Source: Pterois miles
Lineage: Eukaryota > Chordata > Actinopteri > Perciformes > Scorpaenidae
Reading direction: 5' to 3'
Length of the DNA: 64,000 nucleotides
Assembly: GCA_947000775.1 (NCBI GenBank)
Contig: CAMQGK010000567.1
Coordinates: 7,929,001 to 7,993,000, forward strand
The notes beneath the pieces were generated by a model. It ran no database searches and was not told where the DNA came from. It saw nothing but the letters and a program-made list of their open reading frames with translations. Made by a program: the position numbers and the translations under genes. Shown in pieces: positions 9,301-21,450 of the stretch; the stretch's first letter is position 1, and each line of letters starts with the position of its first letter.

Positions 9301-12300
9301 TTGTTTTAAGTCTCTAATGGCTGCTCCTGGCACATTACCCCCGTTAAAGTTTTTATACCTCAGTTCATGTATAGGTTAAACTATCAATATAACGCCTTCA
9401 TGTAGGTCTAGTCCCGGCCGTCGTAGGGTGTCGGCTCTTATTGGGATGATATTGCCCGACAATCGATCGTTTCATCTTGTGCAGCGTGTCATAGTGGCGG
9501 ACAAGCGATGCAGTTTGCCTCACGACATCCCCACAGAAAGCCTAGCATGTTTGATTTTTTTCTCCACAGTGGCCGTGACAGAACGCACAGGCATGCACAA
9601 CTGTAAAAAATGGCAAAGGGAAAGGAGAACGATGTTGGAGGTGTGATGTGGAACCAGACATTACTTGGATAAGGAATAAAAGAAAAAAACAGTATTAATA
9701 ATCGTAAGCAGTAAATTGTCTGTGACAACTACTCCACAATAAGGTAAATCACCATATCGAGACTCCAAGTGGACCAGGAGTGTCTCTTCTAATTCGTCTA
9801 AGGGTTTGAGGACATTATGACTGACTGATGTCCCTGTAAAAACGTACAACTTGCTCTTAATTACAGCTGGATGTTAAGATGAAAAGATCCATTTATGTGC
9901 AAATAGACCGAGTAGATCATGTCATGCTAATTGACACTGGGGACTACATGGAGTATGATCATTACATTAATGGACAGCAGCCATTATAATGTCCAAGATA
10001 TAATCTGTCTTCAATTAACGGTTGATACCACGGCACGCAGAAACCTCATAAGTGACCCTGTGTCGGCTCTCACTGTGAGCTCCGCTGTGCTAATGAATGA
10101 GATGTAGCTGTGACGTAAAACTGGAGGTATTTCTGTATTTTTTAAGTGTTTGTAAGAATACAGCAAATCGAAAAAGGATGCAAATCAAATGGATCATTAA
10201 CCGAAGCACTCCTCATAATGTGTTCAGTGCAGCATAAAATAAAACCAACTGCTTTTCTGGTTAGACTGTAAGTGCGACAGGAAATAGAGAATAGCAGGAT
10301 CTGCATGCCACCAATAAGTTAGTCCCCAGGGACATGTGACAGTAGGAGAGGAGAGGAGGGAAAAGGTTATAAAAACTCTCTGTAGAATAAAGGAGACTGG
10401 CGTGAAATGGCGCTTTGGGACTGCAGAATGCAGCCCACCATCATTTACTTTGTCTAACCTTTAAGCACATTAAAAATCAGCAGTATCCTTTAATAAAACT
10501 CACATACTCAGATTTGCCCTTTCCTGCTGTAACCTCTGTCTGGGTCTTCCTTTCAGGGCAAGTGGCTTTGTAAAGGAAATGTTAATAAAGTTGGGTTTTG
10601 TTAGAGTCTGGCCTCGGATTCCCGTTTGCTCCTGTGTTGTGTGGAATATATGATGTGGCTTTTTGACAGTACAGCGCAATTAGGTTCCCTCCGTGACAAG
10701 AGAGAAGGGGATATACAACATGGAAATGTCCTTTAGTGAGGATATACGTCTATGCGTCTCCATTTGGGTACATAGTAGTAATATCGTATGTAGTAATACA
10801 TAAATCATGCATATTTCATACTGGAGTGTGCTTTAGAACAGTGACAGGAAGTTTTGGCATTGAAAATAAAATCACACAGCCAGCTCTGAAGCCTGGCATC
10901 ACCACACAGCTAGCATACGCTTCTTGGCATTGTTTTAATCCACTGGAGATATTTTTTATGAAAGACAAAATATGAAGAAATCACCCATATGTTCCTTGAT
11001 GTGACTTTCCCGTAACAGTACACTAATGGAGACTAACTAGACCTACTTTATATGGTCATAGGAACATTTTCAGCAGAAATCCACTGCTTTTCAAACAATT
11101 TTGTCATATTTAGTGGTGATGTTACATACACAAACAAGCCTTATTTAATATAAGATGTGTAATATAATGTTTTATTTGGTCTATAAACCGTGAGAAGTGG
11201 TTGTTGAAATACGAGTCTTTCTTTGTCCTTTGGGCCGCTCCAGGCACCAGTAATGTAAGTGCATGAATTGAGGTGCATCAAAATCCAAATGGCTGCTCTC
11301 TTTATACCTCCATGACTTGACTGCAGTAAGCCTCTGGCTTTATGGTACATGTCCACAACCTCCATCCTTTCCACGCTTCCCAGTCTTTGTTTATGTAAGC
11401 AGCCACGCAATGCATTCTGGTAGCGTGGCGGCGTGATTCGAGACGGGGCGTCATTCCTCATTTGCATAAAGTTGAGGTCTAGGCTACTTAATGCATCATG
11501 TGACTTACATGACTTATCACTTCTGGAAACTCCCTGGAAACTTTTAAACTAAGCCTCGACGATCTTAAATAAAAGCAGATTCAGCAACTATTTCTTGCAT
11601 AAAATGTTTTCGGAAACAAATTTCAGTGAACTATTTTCATGGTATAATAGAAGAAAGTTTCCATGTTTTTTCCGGTTTGAAAGCTGGGAGCAGCAGCCCA
11701 CGAGGGAGAGCGTCCAATTACATGCTTGCCTTGCATCTAGTGGCATCCCTTTAAGCATCCAATGCCGGGAAGTGAAGCGATCCCTCGCCTGTGGACATGC
11801 CATAACCGTATATCTACGGCAATGGCTTTCACAAGTTCACCTAGAACTCCCAGACCACAAGTAACACTACATGCTTGCTTGATGAAAAAGTGGCTGCTTC
11901 CCATGGATGACGTACCCCATCGTGACCTGATTGGTCCCTGGTTCACTGCTCACAGGAAACCACATGGCGACCTGCTCATAAACTTTCAGTTAATCCATCT
12001 AAACAATCCACCAATCCATCTGAGGTGAGAAATAACCTGAATTAGGTAGGTTAGTGCTGAATCTTCTTCATTTTAGAACTACATCACCCATGGTCCAAGC
12101 TTCATGAGCCAGACGCAGTGGACGGGCTCATTCGCATAAAGCTGAGATTTTTCAACTTCATGCAAATTCAGACAGCACTACTCCCCTCAACACTCCCATT
12201 ATGCACTGCAGGGCTGCTTCTCTTCCTCTCCATAGGAAATGATTAGCTAATAGTAAATATTAACGCTTGTTCCAGCCAACTTCTGCCAGACCAGCATAAA

Positions 12301-12469
12301 ATCATTTAAAGTTAACTTTAACCAGCTCAGTTCTATGTGAAAAAACAACAGCAGGGAGAAATAGACTCAATGTACTCGCTGTCTCCGGTCTCAGGAAGAT
12401 ATTAATGTATGCTAGCTGTGTGGTGGTGCCAGGCTTCGGGGGTTGCTGTGGGTCCAGGTCAGTGATGTT
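9301..12469. other. Unclassified sequence; possible conserved regulatory block at 9880-10110
   Basis: No gene is visible. The block 9880-10110 is rich in TAAT/ATTA homeodomain-type cores (GCTAATTGACACTG, ATTACATTAATGG, TTCAATTAACGG, CTAATGAATGAG) in otherwise complex sequence that matches no repeat here. That look is typical of vertebrate conserved non-coding elements, but conservation cannot be tested from one sequence. Confidence 0.3.
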
Positions 12470-12680
12470 CTGATTGAAAAAACAACAACCTGTCAGCGTA
12501 AAAAAATGACACTGAAAAAAAGGAGCTCAAACAGAGCATATCAGACAGAGGGTGAAAGGAGCACAGCCGGTATGAGAAAAGTAAAGCATTTGAACATTTA
12601 AGCAAGCAAACATGTTTTAGTAGAAACCCAAAATACAAGTATGCACCTGATATTGAGCATAATAGGTCCTGTTAAACTGT
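12470..12680 (+). mobile_element. U3 repeat fragment, copy 1
   Basis: The blocks GCACAGCCGGTATGA, AAAGCATTTGAACAT, TTTTAGTAGAAACCC and AATAGGTCCTGTTAAAC match the right part of the copy at 38950-39440. Confidence 0.5.
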
Positions 12681-12959
12681 ACTTGTTCCTGCTCCATGTA
12701 CGTACAAATAACTGCATCGACAGCAGTACCCTGCAAAGAGTCAAACTGATCTCTCAGGAGGAGCCACGACTCCTCAGGAGCCAACAACTACACGTCAATC
12801 ATCAAACTACAGTCCAATAACGGTCTTTAGTAATAGAAACGTTAAAGGTACCTTGGCCTGTTGCTCTCCATCTCTCTGGCAGAGATAAAGGTCACCTGCC
12901 AAACTCACAGTGAAGAACGAAAACAATCACAGGCCTTCCTGTCTGTAAAATTACAAGGT

Positions 12960-13230
12960 AGACCTGAAACTACAGTATCATTTGATTAATCAATAACTTG
13001 ATTGACAGATAATTAACCAGCAACTACTTTGATAATTGATAAACCATTTAAGTCATAATTCAAGACAAAAAAAACAAACAAATGTGTTGGTGTCAGCTTG
13101 TTAAATGTGTATATTGGCTGTTTGTTCTAGTCTTCTGTGATAGCAAACTGATTATCGTTGGGTTTGAAGATCATGCTTTGATGGAGATTTTATAGACTAA
13201 TAAATAATCAATTAATCAAGAAAATAAACA
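12960..13230. mobile_element. hAT-like MITE remnant rich in TTAATCAAT motifs
   Basis: It starts CTGAAACTACAGTATCATTT, passes through GATTGACAGATAATTAACCA and ends at CAATTAATCAAGAAAATAA. This is the same sequence type as 31655-32000. Confidence 0.5.
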
Positions 13231-15198
13231 GCAGCGAAATTAATAATGTAAATAACTGCACATTTTATGTAACTTGTATCATATATGCGCATTTAACTAC
13301 ATTAAAACAGCGTGCCTGTTTATTCAATTTACAGATCATGTTTAACGTATGCTAATGTGAACTACTGCCTTTTCTATTATTTTCAACAGTCTGTGTGTGT
13401 TCTGTTGTGATGCAGCAGAGTCTCCATCTGTACGGGTGCAATGAAGTTTATGTAAAGTTAAAAGTACATCATGATGTCAGGAGTGTTTGGGAACTTATCC
13501 AAAAAAAATGAAATGCATGAAACAAAAACCAAAATATAGATATTAGCTTTTTGCTTGTAACTGGTGCACTCTGTGGTCCTCTGTGTGACCTTCACATCAG
13601 AGTGAAGAGGGATTATTAACTAGAATTATCCAAATCTGTCCTCTGGCATATACTTTGGGATTTAAGAACAATTGGTACAATCCAAAACATCAACAAGCCA
13701 ACACACAAAGACACTGTGATTAAGTCAGAGAAGTCAGTACTGGGGATAGCTTGTTTACTACCATGAAATAACAGACTTCTATCTATATAGCTGGCCTCAG
13801 GACAACGGACCTTATATGTCTCACAACTTACTTGAGCTCGGTGAGAATTGTTCCACATAAGTCATTAAACAAATCATTTGGTTATTACTATAAATCAAAT
13901 GCTTGATTTATAGTAATGCATTTTTTTTTGCTTATTCTACTTGAATGCTGAATTAAAAATAATATTTTTACATGTGGCCGGACAAGGTGCACATGTTTTG
14001 AGTAAAAGGAGTGATCACTTGTATGGAAAAGCTCATAGCATTCACAAACGTCCATCCACACCTTTACCAAAGAGTACAGCAGCAAAGAAGTGAAACTCTT
14101 TTGACAACAGCCGCTGCGTTAGCGCTGCCGCCATTTTGGACTGAAAACGCCAATGAGTCCATGGCCATGGATGTATAAATGTCTTTACTGAAGCTTTCAA
14201 AAGCCAACTTAAAACACACTTTACTGGCTTTTGGCTCTTCACTTGTTTGCATTCACATTTTTTTGCAGAAAGATGATGCATCTCAATGAAAACAGATTGT
14301 TTTTGGAATAAAAATTTTACAAAATGACACATGGATAGCAAAGATTTCACAGTGACTCATGCACTCAAACAGATGACAGTGTGGCTGCTCCATGCAAAGA
14401 TGTGTTGGGAATTTAAATGTGTGCTTTGGAGCATCTGATAAGACAGCTGCTGAGGATATTGGATGTCATAAATACTAAACAATAAGGTGTTTGTAATGTT
14501 GTCCTGATAAAAATGATGGAGTGAGTGACATATTGGTACTGAAAGCTTGTAGCAGTCAGAAAACAGAGTAGTTTTACAGGATCCTTGACATTGAGTTTTG
14601 CAGTGGTTTGCCTGTCAACCCATGAAAATGTGGTGGTAAGTAATCCTGTGGATAATATTGGCAGCGCAGTGGTTCACCATAATCCCAGGACATTTGGCTC
14701 TGGCAAGTGTGGAGGGGCCAGGTTATAATCCAAGGTCACTTTATCACCCATGTGTGGTAAAGCTCATCCTTATGTTGCATAATGTTACCTTTGGGGTATA
14801 TACATGATTAAAACAGCTGGAAGAGTGCTGTCAAGACTCCCCTTTTTCCCCTTTTGTTTATAAGTGTTCTTAAGCACTTTATCATCAATAGAAATGGTGT
14901 GTATGGAAGCTACACCCATTTATTGCAAAGCCAATGAATAAAAAATAGAAACAAATCTTCCTAGAGATTTTCCGTCTGAGGCAAACCACAGAGGGGAGCC
15001 TGAACAAAGATCAAACAAAGGTAAAAATAGACTAAGGAAACAAGCAATACAAGCATAGAAAGGTTGTTAAAGTATGTGGTGGAATGTAGAAAAATAAAAT
15101 CCACACCAACACGTATTATTATGGGAAGAACATTGGCTATACGGAGGATTATATTCTAACTATATGAGAGACAATGACAAAATGATCCTACCTATATT
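13231..15198. other. Unclassified non-coding sequence
   Basis: Several short minus-strand frames lie at 13616-14350; none has a recognisable domain or splice context. No RNA gene was seen. Confidence 0.4.
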
Positions 15199-15813
15199 AA
15201 ACATACAGTGTGTAGGGTTTGGCAGCATCTAGTGGTGTGGTTGCAGATTTCAACCAGCTGAGTACCCCTCTGCTCACTCCTCCCTTTCCAACATTGCGGT
15301 AACATTAGCCACTGACTGCAAAACCATAGTACTGTTGTTCGCCTTGCTCAGAGGCTATCCTTACCGTAATAACACTACTATAGGAGCTACGGAAAACCGA
15401 TGGCAGCAGCCGGTACCACAGTTATGCACTCTGCAGCTCACGTTACCACAAGTTTCCAAGCGTGTCAGAGAACCACGGTGGCCCTAAGGTAACGCAAAAA
15501 CGCAAAACGATCTCTCTAGAGCCAGTGTTTGGTTTGTCTGTTCTGGGCTACTGTAGAAACATGGTGGAGCAACAGGGAGGACTCTGTGAAGAGGACCTGC
15601 TCCATATGTAGATATAAACAGCTCATTCTAAGCTAACTTCTAAGTTTGTAAATTTCTCCGCTGTGGGACTAATAAAGGAATATCTTATCTTATCTTAACG
15701 AAAGCACAGTGATTCTCAGTTTCAGGTGATTACACACTAATGAAAACAGTTCTGAATATTATATTCCATTTCTGCAAATGGGATACCCCGAAATGTTACA
15801 CACTGGTCCTTTA
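15199..15813 (+). mobile_element. M1 MITE, copy 2 (longest), with a nested S2 tail
   Basis: Ends are AAACATACAGTGTGTAGGGT and GTTACACACTGGTCCTTTA. It holds the full middle section shared with the copies at 46112 and 61835 (CTCACTCCTCCCTTTCCAA; CCTTACCGTAATAACACTAC; GAAACATGGTGGAGCAAC). It is interrupted at 15640-15697 by a short S2-type tail. Confidence 0.85.
15640..15697 (+). mobile_element. S2 SINE, severely 5'-truncated, nested in M1
   Basis: The sequence AATTTCTCCGCTGTGGGACT followed by AATAAAGGAATATC and (TTATC)n is the 3' end of S2 (compare 34490-34546). The M1 copies at 46112 and 61835 have no sequence here, so it is an insertion. Only a 4-5 bp duplication (TAAC) is visible. Confidence 0.75.
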
Positions 15814-15979
15814 AATACTCCATAGAAACCATGTTTTTGATATTAGGACCAACGTACACCTAGTCATCATAACTTGGGTCACTATACTCTGCAACCTCTT
15901 CATAAGGTGCACCTAAAGGTAATTTCTATTACATTTAATAATCACTTTAACTTAATCACTATACCTCAGCTATTCCATT

Positions 15980-16145
15980 TATCCATCCATCTGCAACTGT
16001 GGGCTGGGGCTGATGCCAGCTGACATTGGGCAAAGACCAAGGCATAGTCAACATAACTTGCATGTCTTTGGACTGTGGGAGGAAGCTGGAGAACCCGGAG
16101 AAAACCCAGGCTAACACGGGGAGAACATGCAAATGCCACACAGAA
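15980..16145 (-). mobile_element. S1 SINE fragment
   Basis: On the minus strand it contains GCATGTTCTCCCCGTGTTAG and CCTCCCACAGTCCAAAGACA, with a (GGAT)n tail at 15980. The tRNA-like head and part of the body are missing. Confidence 0.8.
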
Positions 16146-18095
16146 TGGCAGCTATTAGTGTTCTGTATTTTACTTTTTGCAATAATAACAGTATAAATTC
16201 ATTTTGTCTAGTAAGGATTATTTCTTGCAGTGTCTGTTAAATCAGATATCCAAAGGAGACATGCCATCCTCAGCATCATCGTCTTTTCTTTCCTCAAACA
16301 GCAACACATTTCAACCAACAGCCTGCTGTTAATGAGAACATGCAATTGCTTTTAGCTCAGCTTTGATGTGTATAATACAGAATGCTAACAAGATTGCACC
16401 CCGCTAACCCCTGCTTCCTTTCAGCTTATTCAGTGCTAAATTGCTTCGTGGCTGTTTCATCAATCACATATTTATGAACAAACATGTCAGCGACAGCCAC
16501 ATGATGTAAGTAGACGGCGCCTATCAGTGTGATTAGCATACACTGAAATAAGAGGCAAAGCAGCATAATACATATTGGATATTTCCTGCATCAGTTATGG
16601 GATGCAAATTTATTTTCCTTCAAACCAATTGCTAATATAGAGCTCCCACTGCGAATTTGTCCTCATTAGTCACAGTTTATGAGCTTTTGGCACAAATCCT
16701 ACAACCCCTTAACCTGCATGCTTGGTTGATACTATACCTGCATAAAACATATACATTAACGACGATGTGAAGGTTTACTTTTCAAACGTCATGGATATCA
16801 ACAAGGAATTAAAATGATCCTTCTCCTACGATAAATTGGATTGACCCAACATCACCCCAAAGCATGAAATAAACCCACCAGTCCACCAGAGGATAGCGTG
16901 TCAGTGTCACATTTTTCCACGGCGAAGCATGGCTATAATACATGTATAGGTGTAGTTAAGGTGTAGTACCAAAAGGGGGCAACAAACCCTCTTTAAGTTT
17001 AGGAAAAATATCACGGTTAGGCTTAAAATATGTACATAAATGAAGTAAAATGTGTACAGAAACAATGTAAAACTAGTACAGACAACACGTCGTCGACATC
17101 ACTGACAACTTCCAAACAAAACACTGGTCTCGAACATCGGTTTCCTGGTTGAAAGTCGTGTGTTTGTTGGACTACAATGTATGACAATGACACGCCTAAA
17201 GCAAGAGAGGCGTTCTTATTGCACACTTTTACCTTGCGTAGTATTGTATTCATACACGTTTTTGTGTGACTGGGCTGATCGGATATACATTTTAGCTCAT
17301 AATTGCTTGCTCATATTTTATTTTTGATGGTATTGCTGTGAGACTGTAGGAAAAATCAGCACTAGTGTGTGCGAGTTACGGTAAGCAGGCCATATGGGCA
17401 CCGCTGACTGTGTGCCTGCATTTATCTCAGTTGCTGTGACTCACTACACTTTCCTTTAGTTATGTATAAATGTGCCTCTCTCAGTACTATATGTCCTGTT
17501 ATTTAGGTTCTAACATCCAGCCACAAAGGACAGCTCATAAAGCAAATTGTTTGCAAAGTACAAAAAGATGTTTTTTTTTTTCCATAAAAAAATCTGACGA
17601 TGTCATCACAAAATACGTCTCAGTACATCTGAATCCCAAACCGAAACCACACAATAGGTCTTTTCAAGTGTGGGCTGTATAGTGATCAAAAGCCCATCTC
17701 CCAACAAAAAAAAGCTCACAAATAATAGAAATCCTCTTCTGCAATGTAAGCCTCACTATTCTATAAAAACACAAGAGGGCCAAACCTTTCACATTCAAAT
17801 TAATGGCAGCAAAGTTCTAGGTAGCACACATATTAAACAACTGTGTTAATAAACACTTCATTGGCCCTTTCATCAATTCACACTAGCTAAAGTTGTGTTC
17901 CTTTATGCTGCACTCTCTCTAAATAACAAATGGGCGATGAGCTTTAACAAATGAATCTGTCTGATGAGAGGGAGTTGGTACGTGATGAATCACACCGCCA
18001 CCCACAAAGCAGTGTGCACACAAAAAGTAAACACACACAAAGAGCAATGGGGTGTCCTTGGGGAGTGGGCTAACATGACTGCTGTGGCTTTCATT
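16146..18095. other. Unclassified sequence; possible conserved block at 16380-16700
   Basis: 16380-16700 is complex sequence, free of repeats seen here and rich in homeobox-like cores (ATTAGCATACACTG, CAATTGCTAATATAGAGC). It may be a conserved non-coding element. 16890-17270 has the texture of an old interspersed repeat (related wording at 48230-48370) but no clear ends. Confidence 0.3.
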
Positions 18096-18135
18096 CAATA
18101 GATGACTCATGGTCACAATAGATGACTCATGGTCA
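18096..18135. repeat. Perfect 20-bp tandem duplication
   Basis: The unit CAATAGATGACTCATGGTCA occurs twice head to tail (18096-18115 and 18116-18135). Each unit contains TGACTCA, the consensus AP-1 binding heptamer. Confidence 0.95.
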
Positions 18136-18799
18136 CATATTCATTTGTTTCCCAACAACTAAATTGATTGTGTTATTTATTTTACCTTTAAAACACAGGG
18201 TTAATCATTGCACAAGTGTCTCGGTGTAGATGAAACAAGTGGCGCTGATCTTTTGTTGAGAATACAGACAAAAAAAATTGTCTAATCTCTTGAGGATTAT
18301 ATCAGTGTAAGAGGGTTCATTCATATTGATGACAATCCATGTTCCTGAAAATCCGTTTTCTGAGTCATCTCTGCTCAAACATGTACTTTTAGCCTTTTGA
18401 GTGATCAACCTGATGACAAAAGCTGTGAACTTGCCAAGAGTGTGACACTGACTGGAAGAGTGAGGAGGCAATTCATCCAAACGATGTGGACCTTTAAAGA
18501 CATGCTATCTAGGTTAGTGAGTGACTGAGAGTGTGTGAGGCACTAGTGTCAGCAGCATTTTGATCTTAATATACTGAAGAACTGAGGATCAATATGGTTA
18601 TTATCCACCTTAAAGCTTCCAGAGAAGCAATACGCTTCAATAAGTGGGCACTTACAAATGTTGACCTGGTCTCACATTACAAGATTCTTAATGCATAACA
18701 AGTATTGCAATATGAAGTCTTTCACGCTGTCTGCCCCATATGGTGAGAACATCCAAGCCCATATTAGACACTCAAAATGTGTCTTAAATGTGCTGATTA
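18136..18799. other. Unclassified non-coding sequence
   Basis: A 91-codon open frame on the minus strand (18205-18480) has no recognisable domain. Nothing else is seen. Confidence 0.4.
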
Positions 18800-19112
18800 G
18801 GAGCTGATGGTGTTAACAGTGAACCAGAGGGTGGGTGCTACGCTTACATGACAATGATGTCAGTTGGCACGGTGTCATCAGCTGTAACCGCCCTATGAGA
18901 GCGGTGCAGAACGGCGGCCGTGAGCTAGCCAGTAATGCACGCTCACATACATGAACATGCATTAATAGAAACACACAACAAAGCACAGAGAAGCTCTGAT
19001 TATAATACACACAGAGGGAGAGAGACTTCATTCTCTGCTCAGGTACACGTTACAGCTCTATAGCTTTGCATCGTTGTCGTTTGCTGCTATATTAATGCTT
19101 TGGATATCGTAT
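18800..19112 (+). repeat. U4 repeat, copy 1
   Basis: It matches 23440-23690 closely. Shared blocks are GTGAGCTAGCCAGT, AACAAAGCACAGAGAAGCTC, CACACAGAGGGAGAGAGACT, TCATTCTCTGCTCAGGTA and TGCTATATTAATGCT. The class is unknown. Confidence 0.7.
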
Positions 19113-20357
19113 AGAGCACCTTTAAATTGTTTTCTGCTGCCACAACTACAACCACTGGTTTCTCCAACAAATGCACAAGGACTGATTTCATCTGGCTCTA
19201 GTCTGACAGAGCTGTACCCAATTTTCACCAGACTGTCCTCTGGTAAACAAACATGGACAGATTGCCTTATATACAATAAATACTAGCCTGCAAACAGAGA
19301 CACAATGACACTTTAGGTGCGAGGAATATTTTCCCACAGGCCAGCATAGCATATTGAAATTGGCTTTTTTAATCCAACCAACGGTGCTAAATCCCAAACA
19401 GATTATGATCATACATGACACAGAAAAGCCTCAGCTCCTTACATCTCAGAACCAGGAATCATTTCATGTTTGGTATTTTTGAGTGAAAATTCACTGAACT
19501 TCCATGAAATACGTGCTGATTAAATATCTGTTTCAGCTCTAAAAATGACACAAACACACCCAATAAAAATGTAGAGATCCTAGTGCCTCTTCTCATCATT
19601 ACAGGAACGCTTACAGAAGCAGAGTTAACATGATAGATGCTTGGTTGAAATCATCACTTGACCACGCGACACACCTGCGCTGATCATCCACTATTATGGT
19701 AAATGAAAACCAAGATGAGTCATTATCTTATATAAACTTAAGGTTGTTTTTCATGATTATTGTCAAGGTAGAGTTGAAATACACCTCCTTTCCTTGTTTC
19801 CAGTTGTCACTCCATCTTAAGTCTACTCAGACATCGAAGCATTGTTCTTCTGTCACAAAAGGCTGTGATGCAATATTATTCTCAAGGCTCCCTGAATGCA
19901 GAGGGTGGTGCTGACAGCTTTCATCTGTAAATCACTGTGAGGCTCAGTTCTTCTTGCTTACAAGAAGCTGAAGACAGCAGTGCTTCACTCTCTGGATTGT
20001 GGTGAGAAACATCAAATATGCACAAATGGGAAAAAGAAAACACATAACAGACAACATCCCCGTCTCATTCACGCTTTGATCAGGAGCAAACAGCGGCTTC
20101 GATTCAGACTCTAGCAAATGCTATACTGTAGCAATACAATATGTGGAAAACGACACACACACACAACGACATCACTGCTTGTATTCACTGCTTCGTCATC
20201 AAGTTATGAACTTAATGTGGCTATCTAAAATATATGAAAAGATGTTATTATTTCCCTCTGGTATATTGTCTTATCAGGTCACAGAAAATTTATGAGTGTT
20301 TTTGGTATCAAGCAAATCCAAAAACCTCCTATTTTCACAATAAAATGTCAATGCCAC
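19113..20357. other. Unclassified non-coding sequence
   Basis: Only short frames; no shared repeat recognised. Confidence 0.4.
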
Positions 20358-21450
20358 AGACTATATACTATATAAGAAGTGGCCGTATCATCGCAGCATC
20401 ACCCATTGGTTTGTGGACTGCTTGGAGTTTGAAGATTTGAAGCCTTGAGTTCAGGATTTTGGCTGCCAATATCTTATTTTTTTCAACAAAAAGTGATATG
20501 AGTACAACCGAATGCTGAATAAGATTTTTAGGTGCAAAAGGTTACAATTGATTTATGACAGAAAACACACTGGAGAGGGTTAAAGTAGTAGTTGGTGTTA
20601 CACGGTGGTTGGGCATACACTGATGATTTTTTGCCCACCGCCCCACGTTGTTTTTAGTTCATTTTCACGTATAGTGGCGGTTATAATACATAGTCGGATG
20701 ACAGATGCTACCATCTGAAAGTGAAGGTGTCTGCTTTGCTGTAAAGTGAAAAGCAAAAGCGCCTACTAACCCTAACCCTAACCCTACTAACCCTAACCCT
20801 AACCCTAACCCTATAAACCCAATGCTACAAAAGAACCATAACATTACTGAGGCAATGCGCCACAGCGAGGACGGAGCGGTCACAGTTGGTGTTCATGGAG
20901 CAGCAGCTCCAGGTGGAAACCTGCAGCCTCGCAGCCAAAGCTGGACCAGAGAGGCCAGACACTCAGCCACAGTAAAGATCGCCGTACTTACTTGCAAAAT
21001 GTCTGGTGTAAATGGTAACACCGGTGTTGTCACAAGTTTATTAACCGGTGGGAAAATTTCGTCACCGTTACATCCCTAGTTCGAAGACAAAACACGGATA
21101 ACTCCCAGACTAGATTACACCGTGGTGGCAACCTGTCAATCACAAGGTAGCAACGCCCTAAAGCATCCTCTGCTTTATGGTCTATCTGACTCTAAATGGG
21201 ACCATAATTTACTAAATGAACATCATGCTGTATTGAAGAAGACTTGAAACTAGCGATTGAGACCATAAACTCATGTTTAAAATGTTTACTGAGGTAATCA
21301 AGTGAGAAGTAGGTTCATTTTCTCATAGACTTCTATACAATCAGACTTCTTTTTGCAACCAGAGGTGTCGCCCCCTGCTAGATATTAGAAAGAATGACAG
21401 TTTAAGGCACTTCAGCATTGGCTTCACTTTTCAGACCCGGAGGTCATGAA
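20358..21450 (+). mobile_element. Interspersed repeat with copy at 25880-26405, split by a nested element
   Basis: The outer parts (20358-20485 and about 21075-21450) match the reverse complement of 25880-26405. Shared blocks are ATAAGAAGTGG, CCATTGGTTTGTGGACTGC, ATTTACTAAATGAACATCAT, GAGACCATAAACTCAT, TTCTCATAGACTTCT and CACTTCAGCATTGGCTTCAC. The copy at 25880 lacks the 20490-21070 segment. That segment ends in GTTACATCCCTAG, a typical hAT-like MITE end, so it is a nested insertion. Confidence 0.75.
20763..20818. repeat. Interstitial telomere-like array, (CCCTAA)n
   Basis: Repeats of CCCTAA, the complement of the vertebrate telomere unit TTAGGG, occur in two blocks interrupted by CCTACTAA. 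It lies inside the nested element at 20490-21070. It is too short and too internal to be a chromosome end. Confidence 0.9.
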
